The position numbers were made by a program, and so were the translations under genes. Of a stretch of 64,000 bases of DNA, positions 36,122-49,029 are shown one piece after another. How positions within the stretch are numbered: the first letter of the stretch is position 1; the number at the start of each line of letters is the position of its first letter. Below the pieces are notes generated by a model, which was given only the letters and a program-made list of their open reading frames with translations, did not search any database and had not been told where the DNA came from. This DNA is from Monilinia fructicola (lineage: Eukaryota > Ascomycota > Leotiomycetes > Helotiales > Sclerotiniaceae): positions 1,302,001 through 1,366,000 of the forward strand of contig VICG01000011.1 of NCBI GenBank assembly GCA_008692225.1, given 5' to 3'.

Positions 36122-37841
36122 TAATCATATCAAACCAACGACGGGCCTGCACGAACCTAACATGCAATCCGCGAGATGAAATGGAAAACCTTATACCAAA
36201 GACTCATGCGCGTCTAAAATAGCCTGCTGAACTAATAATGAGGGGAAGAACTTTTTCAAGGGCACAAACGCGTTCTTAACTTGAAAATTTGGCGTGTGAG
36301 CTTGCTAGAATCAGTTAGGAGTACAACAAAAGGGAGTCTGGCAATAGGGATGTTGGCGAGAGATGTCCTTTGCATAGAGATGTCATCAACCTATCAATTA
36401 GACGCTGTCATATGGTATGTTCTATGAGGTAGAAGCCTGATGAAGGTTGAGGGCGTGGTGTCATGGGGTAGGCTGTTTCAAAAGTTGTCTTGTTGCTTGT
36501 GTTTTGTGCCGAGACTTCAGCATATCTCCATATTCTCACTAATTCCTTCATTTTTCCTTTAGATGGCGAAGGTGGAGGGGAGTACGAACCTGCGGGCTGG
36601 ATACGAGAGAATCACAAGCGTGGATGCGATGTTCGAATCAATCTCATTGCAGTTGGATGGTTTATAGTTCGTCACTCTAGGGGTGTCATAGGTTACTTTT
36701 AGAACAATAAAAACATTTGGATCCCATCCAGGAAACTTCCAATCAACATCTTATTCCCAACGTGCCACGATAACTTGAGATCTATTTAGCTCATCTGTGT
36801 CATTCGTCCTCTGCCATTTCGTACATCCAATTGCCACATCTCCATTCCAAATACATAATCACACATACAGCTTGAATCTTGTTACAGGGAAGCATGGATA
36901 CTCAAAAAATACCTATATACGAAGCATACCCAAGCCAAGAATATCTGGCCACGGCAGAGATCAGCAACCATGGACTTCGCATTCTGCGAGTATTTGGCAT
37001 TTTTAGACAGACTGTTTCTATCTACCAGAGCGAATAAGGCATTGTTGAATACTTACTTGATAGATATACCTTGATGAAGTCCAGTTCTGGCTGCTATTTG
37101 AACTTTTCTGGCAGTCAATGAAGGAAACAAAACGAAGACTACAGAACTCAACAAGATTGCAAACAAAACATTAATTACAGCAGGATCAAAAGAAAGCTCA
37201 ACCAGTAGACAAAGCCTCACAGAAATAGACCCCTTTGAAAGTAGGAGGTTAACTATAGTAAACAAACCTCAATTGAAGGCACTAAGTACCTATCATCAAG
37301 CCAATATGCTTTACCATGTAGAAGAAGTGACATGTCTACGATCTAAATCCTTCTGCAGAAAGCAACAAAGGTATTTTCAAGGTACGACATGAATTCAAAA
37401 GATCTAATAATATCAGAATCACAGAGCTCTTGAACACAATTGCATTCATCACTTAATTAACTTTAGATGCAGTACTCAATCTCACTGTAACTAACTTCCA
37501 TGACCTTCTAAAAGTGATATCAAAATACCCTACTGTTTCATCATTCTTGAAAGCATCTCACATCATTATTGATGCCTGCTTTCAAGCAGCTAGACTTAGG
37601 GATAGGACAATGCAATTATTCACAAGATGACGGAAAGCATACAAATAATAATAAAGCTCGGCTATCATTATTCTCTTAATTAGAAAGAGCCTATGGGTAG
37701 CCCGATTGACTATTTGTCTAGGGCTAGACCTTGACCGTGCACCCTCGGTTAAATTCCCAGACATCTTACTTCAAACCAAATCTGGCAATAGATCATCCAA
37801 AAACACAACCTTTACACAAAAAAACAACAAGGGTTATCAAC
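36122..37841. other. Intergenic region
   Basis: A 48-residue open frame starts at ATG 36894 (MDTQKIPIYEAYPSQEYLAT) without splice partners or family; it may be a further remnant. Otherwise no supported feature. Confidence 0.35.
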
Positions 37842-39330
37842 ATGACTGACTTTACAAGAGAGGGTAGTCATTCCAGCTCTGGTGTCTCTGAGTTCGGTTC
37901 CGAATATGATTTCGAGCCTTACAATGCAGCCTACCAATCAGATGACGATGATGACCAAGCAGATGATGATGACAAATCATTTGGAAATAAAAGCGACGAT
38001 CTTGAAGCTGAAGGTAAACAAACCCACAACAAACTTTTTCCAATTATCACAAGATGAATGTTAACGAACAAACACTAGAAGCAGAGACCACTCAATCTGA
38101 GTCTGGTCAAAGTTTCATGTCTCAAATCACCATTCAAATTCAAAGAGATGAAGCTTACCTCAAGAGTTTGTTCAAGAGCCCTCTTGAGGAAGATCAATTT
38201 GGAGATCTCGATCTCTTCACCCACGCTGGAAGAGTTCAAGCCAGAACAAAATTGATGGATCAGCCAGTAAGCATCCTCTTATACCAACAACTTCTTCCAC
38301 GCTAACTTGTTTTACCAGCCAGAGGTCATTGTCGCCATCGAGAAGACGTGGAACGACGTCAACAGAGAATTCCACCGATCCGTCTACGAGATCATGAAAT
38401 GTAAGGATGAGGCCGTTACAATTGAGGGGAGAGAGGATAGATTTACGAAGAGACAAGCCGACCTCGACAAGCTTATCAAGATGATGGAGTCCAATGAAAA
38501 GCTTGGCGGTACCTTTAACCAGAGCTTCTTCGATCATATCGACAAGCGATTGGTTTACCACGAAAAGTTTGATGCCAAAAACGCCGATCTCTTAGGCAAG
38601 TCATTGACCCTAGAAGCTCTCGTTCGACTTTTTGAACAAAGAGGCCAAAACCACCGTTCGGAGGCACTTCGCCATTATTTTCGTCGGGGCCGTTACGGTC
38701 TCGACCTTCTCAACAAGCAGACCACTCGGAACCAGGCCTACCTGGTGATGTCTGTGCACATCAACACCGCCAATGGTGTTTGGCACCGTGACTTGGGCAG
38801 ATTGCATTATGCAATCCACAAGGTCAAAGTGGAGAATGGCCTTCCACTTGACCTTCGTTCGGAGTACAAATTTGACCAATGGAAGGACTTCTACGCAGAG
38901 GAGTTCAAGAGAGAAGACGAGGCCGCGAAGGATAATTAGAGGATGGAGGACACAAGCTTGGAGAGCTTGAGGTGGTCGCCGGTCGCACGGTATTGCCAAT
39001 CACATCGTAAGTACCACCATCCCGTATGATTGATACTATCCCTTACTCTACGATTCACAATACACAATCTCAACGTCTTGAAACCGTTGCTAACATCTTA
39101 TGCTCTCCAGGTTTCCAGCCACGACAATCGGGCCGTCCATGAAGGACGCCTACTACGGGGAACCTGTCACATACCATGCCATCGGTCACAGGATGAGGCT
39201 GCGTCACAGGGCCAGCCTCATCCGAGCCACTTCTACCGCTGCACCAGCACTTAGTCTTTCACATTTAAAAATAATATCCAAGCTCCCTTCGAGAGATGAC
39301 TTTCAATGCATTTTCTTCCGTGCAACTTGA
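37842..39330 (+). CDS. Hypothetical acidic-N-terminus protein, four exons, one frame break
   Basis: Exons 37842-38013, 38079-38266, 38319-39006 and 39111-39330 join to about 422 residues if one missing base near 38935-38937 (AATTAG, expected one more T) is allowed; as written, translation stops at 38937 after EDEAAKDN. Beyond it the frame reads GGHKLGELEVVAGRTVLPIT, splices in phase (GTAAGT at 39007, CTCTCCAG ending 39110), and continues with KDAYYGEPVTYHAIGHRM to TGA at 39328. The correct phase of that last intron is strong evidence that the C-terminus belongs. The N-terminus is low-complexity acidic (QSDDDDDQADDDDKS); the core is helical, charged, with HYFRRGRYGLDLL and NTANGVWHRDLGRLHYAIHK. 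No family recognised. It closes the accessory block. Confidence 0.6.
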
Positions 39331-40320
39331 GACCTTTCTGTTTTCTCTACCCTGCGTGATTCGTGTCGCTAACTGCCAAGTTCTTTGTCTCAAAAGTACT
39401 TGAGGTACTCCGTGTTTGGTGACTCTATAACAAGAAAATATTGACATGAAGTTTATTGAGATGCAGTCAGTAGTAGTACCTGATTATAAGATGTGATCAT
39501 GAGAGTTGATTAAATGGGATGCAGCAATGTAAATGAACAGATTATGATTATGGGCTTCAGTGACCTCTACGAAACTCTTTCACGTCGCCGACAGCTCAGA
39601 AAAGTCGAGGGATTCTTTCCCACTATCTTCACCACCATGCAATAATTCAAACTTGTGAAAGTGACGCTTGAGGCCAACTGGTAGTTTTTCGACGTGATAT
39701 TAATAGCATGATATCATAACGCGACGTCTCACGCGTGCCTACAGCCGTTTATTGATGGATCGAAATACAGATCTGGAAGCTTCTTACAGTCTACAAAATC
39801 AAAGTGGTGCAGAAGTTTTGGAAGAGAAATAGAGGCGGCAGAGTGAGAAGCAAGCAAAGGGCAGATAAGAAGCAGCATGGTATGTTTGGGGATGGAATTG
39901 CGGATGTGAGCTGTAAGTGCGAGTTGAATTCTAGATTTGCAAAACATGCCAAATGAATGGGCCGATGAGCCTGCTAACACAGTCTTGGAACCGAGGGGAA
40001 GTTTGAGGCCTGAAGTTCAGAAGTATTTACTATCTATCCCACGTCTGAACAGATTATTCTGGTATCTCCACCATCCTCATCAGTCACGAATGATTACTTT
40101 TCTTGTCATCACTACCGGTCACGCTCACCAGAACATGGACCTTAATATTGCCCTTCCTCAACATGAACGAAGGTGAAGCGCGAATTTTAACCTCAGCCTT
40201 GCTGCTCAAATCATGCAGGCAAATTTTCTTCGAAAAACCTGCAGCACATTCATACTCTCGTCTCAAGTCAGTAGAATAAAGCTGTAACGGGGCTGTGATA
40301 GGTCCAGGTAAACCACCAAA

Positions 40321-40553
40321 GAGTTTTGTTGCATGTCTGAAATTCTTTTCTCTAGCCTCTTTTCTTATAACACTCACTTACAACAAAGCTCTATTTATCA
40401 AAGCAACTACTTTTCTTGTCGCCTGTATGGGCAGGTCTGAAAACCACAGTTGAAAAACTTGTGAAAAACTTGTGAAAAACTTGTGAAAAACTTGTGAAAA
40501 ACTTGTGAAAAACTTGTCGAAATACTTCAAATTGAGATATGCAACAAAAAACT
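40321..40553. repeat. Inverted-repeat unit with TTTTGTTGCATRTCT ends
   Basis: The left end GAGTTTTGTTGCATGTCTGA (40321-40340) is matched in reverse orientation by ATATGCAACAAAAAACTTC (40537-40555 region), 230 bp away. The same motif occurs alone at 7073 and 18115. The interior carries the 11-bp tandem repeat below. It may be a small non-autonomous element; target duplications are not clear. Confidence 0.4.
40451..40516. repeat. 11-bp tandem repeat TGAAAAACTTG, six copies
   Basis: Six exact head-to-tail copies of an 11-bp unit with no spacers; a minisatellite, not a CRISPR array. Confidence 0.9.
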
Positions 40554-42927
40554 TCAACCCAAAAGATTCACTACCGCCATTTTCGTTCCCAGTAAAGCAA
40601 CTTGGAAAGCTCTGATGGGGCCAGGCCAAACTTGCCTCCAGAACACTTTGTGGCGTATCTGTAATCTTATTTTAGATTACTTTCACCTTTGCGTGTGATT
40701 ACCATGACTAATAACTAATTTCCAATTACGATGATTAGGAAACTCCGTGCATGGTAAATTGGTAATTCATCTCCGCCACTCTAGTTTAATGACTGCAGGG
40801 GCGAAAGCTGTCACTGCAGGTAGCGGCGTCAGCTACTACTCCTAGAACGAAAAACACGCAGTGGCCATCTAATTACGATCCTCAACCAAACCCCAACGCT
40901 CTTAGAACAGTTCTCGTACTATAGACTCTCATCTCAAGTATAAACCTAATTTGAATTGTTCGGCTGGACTTCACAGCCCCAACAATAGTTGCATATGGAA
41001 ATTATAGTAATACGTCAAGAACTCATTTGACGAACGGTGCTCAGCCTCAACAACGCACCTCTGCAGTGAGCTACACGATGGAAGTCTCAACCACAAACGA
41101 ATCTACATCTAAATTTGAATCTAACCTTGCCATGACCATGACCATGACCATCTATAAAGAACATCCAACAGAATATTGAAACCCCATATTCACCACAACA
41201 TACTCTCATCCCAAGCATTATTAATCTTAACCTCCGACCCAACTATAACATTAAAAAACATCATTCGCAAAAAGCGCAACCAAAGCCTTTTTAGTCGCAC
41301 ATCTAATCGTGGATGTATCTTCTTCATCTCGGAACTTTCCTTCCATCTAATTGATCCAATATTCAGAACTGAGTGATATGCACCAGCCAACCAACCACAT
41401 CCATCCACATGACCCTGCCGTTCCCCCCGCGCAACCCCCCTCCTCACAAGCAAATTTAGCGAGAGCTGCAATCAAACCCTGATATCACCCCCAATAAGCA
41501 AAGAAACAAGACGCCTGGGCATGGATGCAAGCAACAAATAATTAAAAGCGCATCCTGAACTTCCATCGTTTTTTGGAAACTCTGACCCGCAAGCTACTGT
41601 AGAGGGCCGTGTGAAGTGGGAAGGTTACGCATTGAGCGAACGATAGCAAATGGCGATATATTGTTCTTTGATTACATAATGATGACGTAACTACCATCAC
41701 ATAACTGTATGCACAAGCGACTACCCGAGTACAACGCGATGATGAAACTCAGAATGTCAAAAATCCACACCTACAGCACACACAGCTCCCTGCACCACCA
41801 GCATAACTAACACCTCGGAAGCGCCACCATTCCAAGCCTCGACAATGATCAGCATCATCACATCATGTGACCGGGGAGTGCCGAAGGGCGCCAGCATACG
41901 AGCCAGCGCCCCGAAGACGTTTTCTACGTAGGAGGATGCGTATGCGTTACAAACTGGGTATGGTAGAACCAAGAATGAAGACAGCCTCGCTGAGGCTAAT
42001 TATAATATTTAGAGGATATCGGTATCCGTCCCGTCACGGTGAGTTTGGTCGAATCGACGAGCGGCGAGACGCACTTTTGACGTGACGAGCAAAAGCTGGC
42101 CGATCAGCCCAGCAGCACAACCCAAGCAGACTGCTGCCCCTCTCGAACCTCCGACACTCGTCATCGGGTCCATATGCACATGGGCACGGAGCAACTTCGA
42201 ATTCGCTAGCGCTAAACAAATTTTCCATTGCCACAACGCCGCGGCTACGGATCCATGAATCGTCAGAATCAGGATCAGAATCAGAATCCCGTCACGGTGA
42301 CCGCGCAGGATTGATGACCTGGGTATATGCAGCAACGCAAAACGCTAGAGATCGCACTCGCATTGGTGAGACTGTGCAGATGAGATCGGCGACAAACACA
42401 TTTTGGTATAATCCCTTTCTTCGGGATCCGTCTCACTCGAGGTCGGTAGCATGACCATATATCCATCCCAACATCGTACAACTCTCGTCTCAAATAAAAA
42501 TGTAGAATAAGAAAATGCTGGTGAAATTTCCACAAACTTTTGCTCCTCGTTCCTCCGCTGTTATCGTCACCCAAGACCTACCAAGACACAACTTACATCA
42601 CAGAGGAACATGGGCGAATAGTTACCCACCAAGTAACTCCCCATCCTAAGAGATGTGGTTCAAGTTTTTAAATCAGTAAGAAGAACTGTTGACAACATCA
42701 TACATGGGTATCCTATCCTATTTAGCGTAGTATTAATCCATCCAGATTCCATCGGCTACAATCCGTCCCTTTACACCTTGCGCCAAACCAAGACGATCCA
42801 TAAATTTCCAGTCATTCCCATAGACATCCTCTGTGAACATCACCTTTTCCCATCTCTTCTCCGCATATCAGTAACTCAAATTTCACTTACAGCCCCAACC
42901 CAACTTGGGCATTCTCAGATCTGTCCT

Positions 42928-45422
42928 CTAATCGCTGTTGACAACCCTTAGCGTCCTCCTCGGATTCATCATCACATTGAAGAAACTGGGTTCTGTATTC
43001 CCCAAGAGATCCTCCAAGCTACTACTAATACTGCCCACACTCCCTGTACCTCTCCTGTGGTCTCTCCATCCCGCCCTCAAACTCTCACTTGCCCTCCCCA
43101 TCTCCACTCCCTCATCCTCTTCACTAATCCGCTGGTAGGAAGCACCTCCCGGCATTACACCACCGCCATAAGCATACGTTCCAGTTCCCTCATCTCGATT
43201 CTCATACGCATTTCCACCCCCACTTCCACTCCCACTCCCACTTCCACTACCCTCATTTCCAGAACCTGAAAGTCTCCCCCCTTCAGACCTCACACTAGGC
43301 GTCTGCACCCCATTTGTCCCACTAACATCCGTCCCAAAAGGACCCAAAATCACATTACTATTTCTCACTAATTTCTCACCATATCTTCCATTGCGACTCG
43401 AACCTTCCGAACCCCTAAACATGCGATTGGCGGGAACAAAAGCCGTTTTTTGAGACATCGCTACATGATCTTTATATAACTTCAATTGCCTTCTGTATAA
43501 CCAACTACAAAAAGCCAGGTATCCAGCTAGTACAGCTAATGCTGCAGCAATAACACTTGCAATGATTGCTGCTTTATTTGTTCCCTTTTCGCTTGTATCG
43601 GGAGAAGCTATTGGGGTGGACGTAGATGTAGAGGTAATTGTAGAGGGAGATTGCGTTACGGTGAAAGTGGGAGGTTTACCAGTTGCTAAGGGGCCAGCAG
43701 TCGCAGGTCCAGCGGCAGGTGTACTGACAGTTGCACCTCCGAGGGGAGAGCCACCGATAACGGAAATCACAGAATCGGGTACGGTATAACCGGTGGAGCC
43801 TCTTATTATATCGGAGTCTTGATCATCAGATGGCGATGAAGAAGACGAGAGGGCAGTGAAGGTATTACTCCATTGAAGAGATGAGGCGTTGAAGACGTAG
43901 ATTCCTGGACTATCGCACGATATATCTTTTCCTACATAGCCACCAACTACAACAATCTGTCCGTCCCAAAGATTACAGGAATGGCCTGCTCGAGCTGGTG
44001 GTTGAGATTGGTCGTACATATCAACTTGGATCCAAGTGAACGATGGAATCGTGAGGATCCACATGTCAGAATATTGAGTTTGGTTACCATATGGAATGAG
44101 GTTCTGTCCTCCATATAAATAGACATTAAAACTGCTACCATCGGGTGCAGCGGCAACCACAGCGCAAGGGTCGACACGAATTGGAGGAGTCGCTCCAGAG
44201 GTGCTCTGTTTGTACCAAGTACTATTTGCGATATCATATACGTCTATGATGTTCATCTCTGTCTTGTCGACGTCAGTTCTTTGAAAAGAATACTTGAGAT
44301 CTGATGACTCACAAACGTCTCATTAGTACCACCAGCCAACCCAAGCAGTAACCCATCTCTTCCCCAACCAGGAACATATACCAGGACACCATCAGCCCTT
44401 TCTGTAAAGCCAGCATCATCCTGTAAGCCACCTTGTGTAATATTCCTGTATACACCGCCAGAGCCCGCTCCCCTCGTAGTTCCCAATGAATCTACTCCAT
44501 CATTTGTGTAGCCAGGATGAGTAAACTCTAAGAGACTCTTTAAATATACTCTGGCAACTTGGTTCGACCACCCAGGTGTTGTATACAGATCTATAATATC
44601 CAATGTTAGCAGTTATCCATTACATTTTTTAAAGAAACCCGAGGAAGCAACGAACGCATCGCACTAACCCAAATGTCCCCCAAAATACCAGCTCCTCCCT
44701 AGCTCAGGAACGCTTAATCCCGCACCTTCCGCCGCTCTTTGAACATCTGCCGGCGCAACATCTGAACCATTTCCAGCTTCCGTTTGCGGATTTGAAAATT
44801 CCGTCCAGGTCGCAGCTGCAATATCATATTTCCACGTCGCTACCGCTGAAGGAGAAGTCTGTGGACTATCTGAAAATTCGCCCCCATATAGAAATAACGA
44901 ATCATGTGTGTGCCATAGCGAGCCCATTGCTACTGCTGGGGGACCTGAAGGCTTTGGTAAGCCAGAGAGAACTGGTGATGCGATTTGCCAGGTTCTGGTG
45001 AGATCCAATGTTACAAAGTCATTGTCTGTAAGGAGTCAATGGTGTATTCAGATGGTTCTGCAGTGATATCTTACTCCAAGTGTCCGTGGTTTGCGCACTC
45101 TTTGTGGTTGCTTCTCCTCCATATATGTACAATGTTCCATTGACATTCGCAGCTAGAATGTTTTCAATCAGCCATACAGCCACAATTCCAACAAATATGC
45201 CATGACATACTCATATGACTCCATCGTGTACAAATCGAAGTAGGACTATCAGCCCTCCCCTCAATCATACTTGCATTATCCACCAATTCTGAAATTTTTT
45301 ATTACTCCCGCATCTGCACCATTCCCATTCATGATATTCGTATCGTTTTTGTGCCCTCCAGTGTATCCAAATGCAGGTATAACCACGGCAATCAGGAATG
45401 CGAGCAACGCAACTCTGGGCAT
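42928..45422 (-). CDS. Kelch-repeat single-pass membrane protein
   Basis: Exons 45422-45211, 45152-45075, 45025-44669, 44590-44313, 44262-42928. It starts with a signal-type segment (MPRVALLAFLIAVVIPAFGY). Kelch blades follow: GTLYIYGGEATT, SLFLYGGEFSDS, SWYFGGHLG, NIIDVYDIANSTWY, VYLYGGQNL, GQIVVVGGYVGKD. A serine/threonine-rich stalk (PSTITSTSTSTPIASPDTSE) precedes one membrane helix (AAIIASVIAAALAVLAGYLA) and a basic, Ser/Gly-rich cytoplasmic tail with an SGSGSGSGSG run. Phases close to about 752 residues only if the T6 run at 45295-45300 is read as T5; otherwise translation stops just after VIKNF. This layout, extracellular beta-propeller with a cytoplasmic tail, is common in filamentous ascomycetes and is thought to act at the cell surface; the role is unknown. 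The open frame continues 183 codons upstream of the chosen ATG, but the hydrophobic start argues for this one. Confidence 0.8.
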
Positions 45423-46886
45423 CGTAGAAAAGGCTATAGGGGGTGTATTCGAATTCGCGACTGACAGCCGTTCGGTCTTCCAAATCTTTGCACTCCTTGG
45501 CGCATCTTGCGGTTCCTCATTTCCTCTCTTTTTCCCAAAAACTGGCGAAGGCGAAATGGCTGTTGATGTTCCACACCACGTAGCATCTGTCGTCTTCAGC
45601 CCATTACCAACAGCGGCAGATCCCATTCCCAAACTGCCAACGTCCACCCTCACAATCACCTCATCATCCAACCCCTCCTCCCGAAACCTCGACTTTCTAA
45701 CGGTTCTGATCTTTTTCCCACAAACTCTCTCTTCACTCGCCTTCTCGCATTCGCGCAATCTATCTGCTACGTTCGTTGGGCCTGCAACTCCGCGGAAAGG
45801 CACATGTATCGTCTTCGACCTATCAATCGTAAAGCCACCCATATTCGCTCTGCTGTCCAATTTACCAATTCCTAGATACCTTAGATGTCGCCCCAAAAAT
45901 GTATCGCCCCGAAGATTACAATTCGTAGCATAAGCCCAAAGCCCCGAAAGATTGGAACAAGAAACAATCAAATCAAATTAGATCAATTCATGAAACACGT
46001 TGACACAATTGAGATCTTTCAGAAAGGGATTCGCCTCTTGAAGAACACACCAAGAGAAGAATTTGAAGTCCACCTAATCGTATTTCTCGGAATATTCATA
46101 GATACCAGCTACTTTGGTATTAACACGATCACATACACGCACCCATGGACTTACACACAAGTCTCCCTCGGCCCATCCAGGTTCTTACATCATACCCAAT
46201 TTTCAGGCTTTTTGACCACTATCCCGTCAGATAGTCCTGCACATATACCCTATAAATGTGGTGTTAAAAGTGGTGAATCCACAGGGATTTTGACAATGAA
46301 TGATATTCAAGATTGATTGGTGAAAGTTGTGAAATGGGATTCGTAAGAAAATCAAGGTCTAGCAGTGAGAGAGGGACGTGCGTTTAGCGAGTAAACGGGC
46401 CGCTTTCCTAGCGTTGGGGTAAAATGAAGGGGGCCGGCTGAGGAGAGAAACATCAATGAGACTAAGGTAAGGTAAAAGTATAAGGAGGAAGAATGAAAGG
46501 AGTTCTCATAGACCTTGTCGATGGAGGTATCCATATATATATATCTATAATGAAGGATCTCTTTTAAAGTATTATTCATATCTTTTCACAATTAAGAACA
46601 TATATTTCATATAAATTTGAGCATCAAAGAAATCATCAATATCGTCATTTCGTTCTACAAATATAACACGAAAGATTAACCGTTTTTTCGTCGTCATCAT
46701 TGGCCATGTAACCATCTCCCCACCCCCTATCGTATCGTAACCTAAAGGAAAATCCACGCTTGCAAACATAAAAGACCCTTTAACCCGCTCTCATTTCGAA
46801 AAATCAGACGCCTAGTGATTTGATTTTACAATTCGTATCCTCCCAAACGGGAGAGAACTTACACCGACTCGTTAGGTAGTTGGAGT
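45423..46886. other. Upstream region of the Kelch gene and downstream of Ish1
   Basis: The minus-strand frame of the Kelch exon remains open to 45971 with basic, low-similarity text, probably 5' UTR by chance. Nothing else supported; a (TA)n stretch lies near 46535. Confidence 0.4.
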
Positions 46887-49029
46887 TTATAACTCCTCCT
46901 TGATAGCGTCACCAGCCTTTTGTGCGGCTTCACCGGCACGGTTGGTAGCATAAGTAGCTCCCTCTTTGACAGCATCGCCAGCCTTCTCGCCTTGATAAGC
47001 GGCTTGCTTGCTACCAAAGGCAGCACCAGTGTAAATTTGGTCCAGAACCCATTGAGCTCCGTTTGAGAGTTTAGCCCAAAGAGTACCTTGTGGAGTAGTG
47101 GTGCCTTAAAAGATGTTAGCGATCGATCGGATATCTGGAATGTCAATTTTCTCTTACCATATTTGAAATAGTTGGCTTGGTTACGGACGTAAGCGACGAG
47201 CTCATTCTTAGTGCTTCCTTGTGGGACTGGAACACCATAGCTGTCAAGATAAGCTTTCAAATCAGAATCAGACCACGTCTCGAATGTAGCATCCTTAGCC
47301 GCATCGGTTTGTTGGGCAAGGTAGGATGTGACACTAGCATATGCAACGCCACTGGACTTGGAAGCGGATGCATAGGAATCTTGTGCGGCACGAACGAGTT
47401 CATCACGAGTAGCTCCAGACTTCTCTGCTACCTTCTGGGCGGCAACATCGCCAGACGAGGCGAGGTAAGCTTTCAAGTTGTCCAATGTCCAGGTATCGAA
47501 AGTCCAAGCGGACCACCCAGTAGCAGCCTTGTGCTTGTGTAAGCGAACGGCAGCGAGGATTTCATCCTTCTTTCCTGATTGTGGAACGGGAACGCCTCTA
47601 GCATCAAGGAAAGCCTTGAGACGGGACTCGCTCCATGATCCGATGGCAGCGTTGAAAGCATCCTCAGCCTTAAGCTGGGCATCATCTGTAGCCTTAGCAT
47701 ATTGGTTTCCGGCAGAGCTAGTGGCAGCACCGAAAGCAGATTCTCCAGAAGCGCTTGCCTTGCTTGCGAAGCTCTTTGCGGAAGCAGAAGCAGTATCCCC
47801 AACAAGCTGGGCCTTGTGTTTACGTGCAATGGCCAGCAACTCGTTTCTCTTGCTTCCTTGAGGAACCTTGATACCGTTCTTGTCGGCCCACTCCTTAATT
47901 TCTATGAGCTATTAGCTGAATGTTTAGAGATACAGTCAAAAGAACAAACTTACGGGAATCGGACCAGGCGTTAAGAAGCTGCTCGCTCAATGACTCGGTG
48001 GCAGCAGCAGCTGAAGCAGAGGCAGAGGCTTGAAGATCGGCACTTTTGAGACTGGCAACACGGGAATTTCGACGGACACTGGCAATCAACTTATCACGAG
48101 TGTATGGTTGAGGTGCCGGGATGCCATGGGTGTCAAGGAATTCCTTTAGGTCTGGAAAGAGGTTAGTCTGTGTGTACAAAACTTCATTTGAAGAACATAC
48201 CGGACTCAGACCAGGTCTCGTAAAGCCAGTTACCAGGGTAGGCAGCAGTCTCGCCAGCTTTCTTGGCAATAGAATCATAGCTTGTACGGATCTTTTGGAG
48301 AAGAGTGTCTCTTTTCCTTGGGTGGGGAACGGGGATGTTATGTCTGTCAGCGAACGCAAGGAGTTGGGAATCTGTGGAGACATCAGCAAAGGTCGAACTG
48401 AAATACAGAAGTTCTGTTCCTTGTGAGCTTACCAGTCCAGCTGTCGAAGACCCAATCCCTGACGTTTGACCACGCATCTTCTGCCTTGTCTTCCGCCTCG
48501 TACCAATAAGACTTAACTTGAGAGACCAAGCTGTCTTTGTTGCTCTCAGCGTTATCCTTAGTCTCAACACCCTTTTGCTTCAAATAAGAGCTGAGTTGTT
48601 TGGTATCCCAATCATTATATGGTGATGCAACCTTTGATTGCCAATTCTCCTTTACCAAGCTCTCCAAATCTTTACGATCTGCGGGAGTTGGGTATGGTAC
48701 ATTGTTATCTGAAAGCCATCTCTCGAGTTCGGTCTCGTGCCATTTGTTGTAGACTGCAAGGACACAGTATATTAGCAAGGGAATAATAAAACATAAGACG
48801 AGAGAGAGACAATGTCATCAGATCAAGTCAGAGTTTCGGCTTGAAGGCTTCGACTTAATGAGTTGATCCTTTCTCAAGCTACAAGAAGCTCGAATGCGAC
48901 AAAGTGGTGGCGATGATGCAAGGTAGAAGGAATGTCGAGGATAAACATACCGGCATTACTGAGCCAGCTACGAGCTATCGTAACGTCCGCTGCTAAACCC
49001 AGCAACAACAACTGGGACAAGAACTTCAT
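46887..49029 (-). CDS. Ish1/Msc1-family stress-response nuclear-envelope protein
   Basis: Six exons (49029-48951, 48753-48433, 48371-48201, 48151-47954, 47901-47158, 47104-46887), all phase-1 introns, give 576 residues in a clean frame. A signal-type start (MKFLSQLLLLGLAADVTIA) is followed by eight Ish1 repeats, each beginning with Trp and containing a leucine-rich helix and a P-x-P turn: WHETELERWLSDNNVPYP, WSESDLKEFLDTHGIPAP, WSDSQIKEWADKNGIKVP, WSESRLKAFLDARGVPVP, WSDSDLKAYLDSYGVPVP and others. An alanine-rich linker separates repeats 5 and 6, and the tail is an amphipathic alanine-rich helix. In fission yeast Ish1 is a nuclear-envelope protein induced by stress and starvation; budding-yeast Msc1 is related. 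Three introns fall in the W-S-(D/E)-S start of repeats, so exons track repeat units. Confidence 0.92.

Larger units (their letters stand above)
39331..42927. other. 3.6-kb region without a supported gene
   Basis: Holds the repeats listed at 40321-40553, a second motif copy (CTTTGTGGCGTATCTG, about 40648), and, from 41.6 to 42.6 kb, a more GC-rich stretch in which CCCGTCACGGTGA occurs twice (42029 and 42288). Several short frames exist on both strands; none has a start, splice structure or recognisable domain that would support a gene. Confidence 0.4.

Noticed and set aside
40451..40516. Regular short repeats that could be taken for a CRISPR array
   Set aside because: Units are 11 bp, directly abutting and without spacers, in a eukaryotic genome; this is a minisatellite.
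45423..45971. N-terminal extension of 183 residues for the Kelch protein
   Set aside because: The text has no recognisable domain, and the hydrophobic signal-type segment directly after the chosen Met fits a membrane Kelch protein; RNA data could reverse this.
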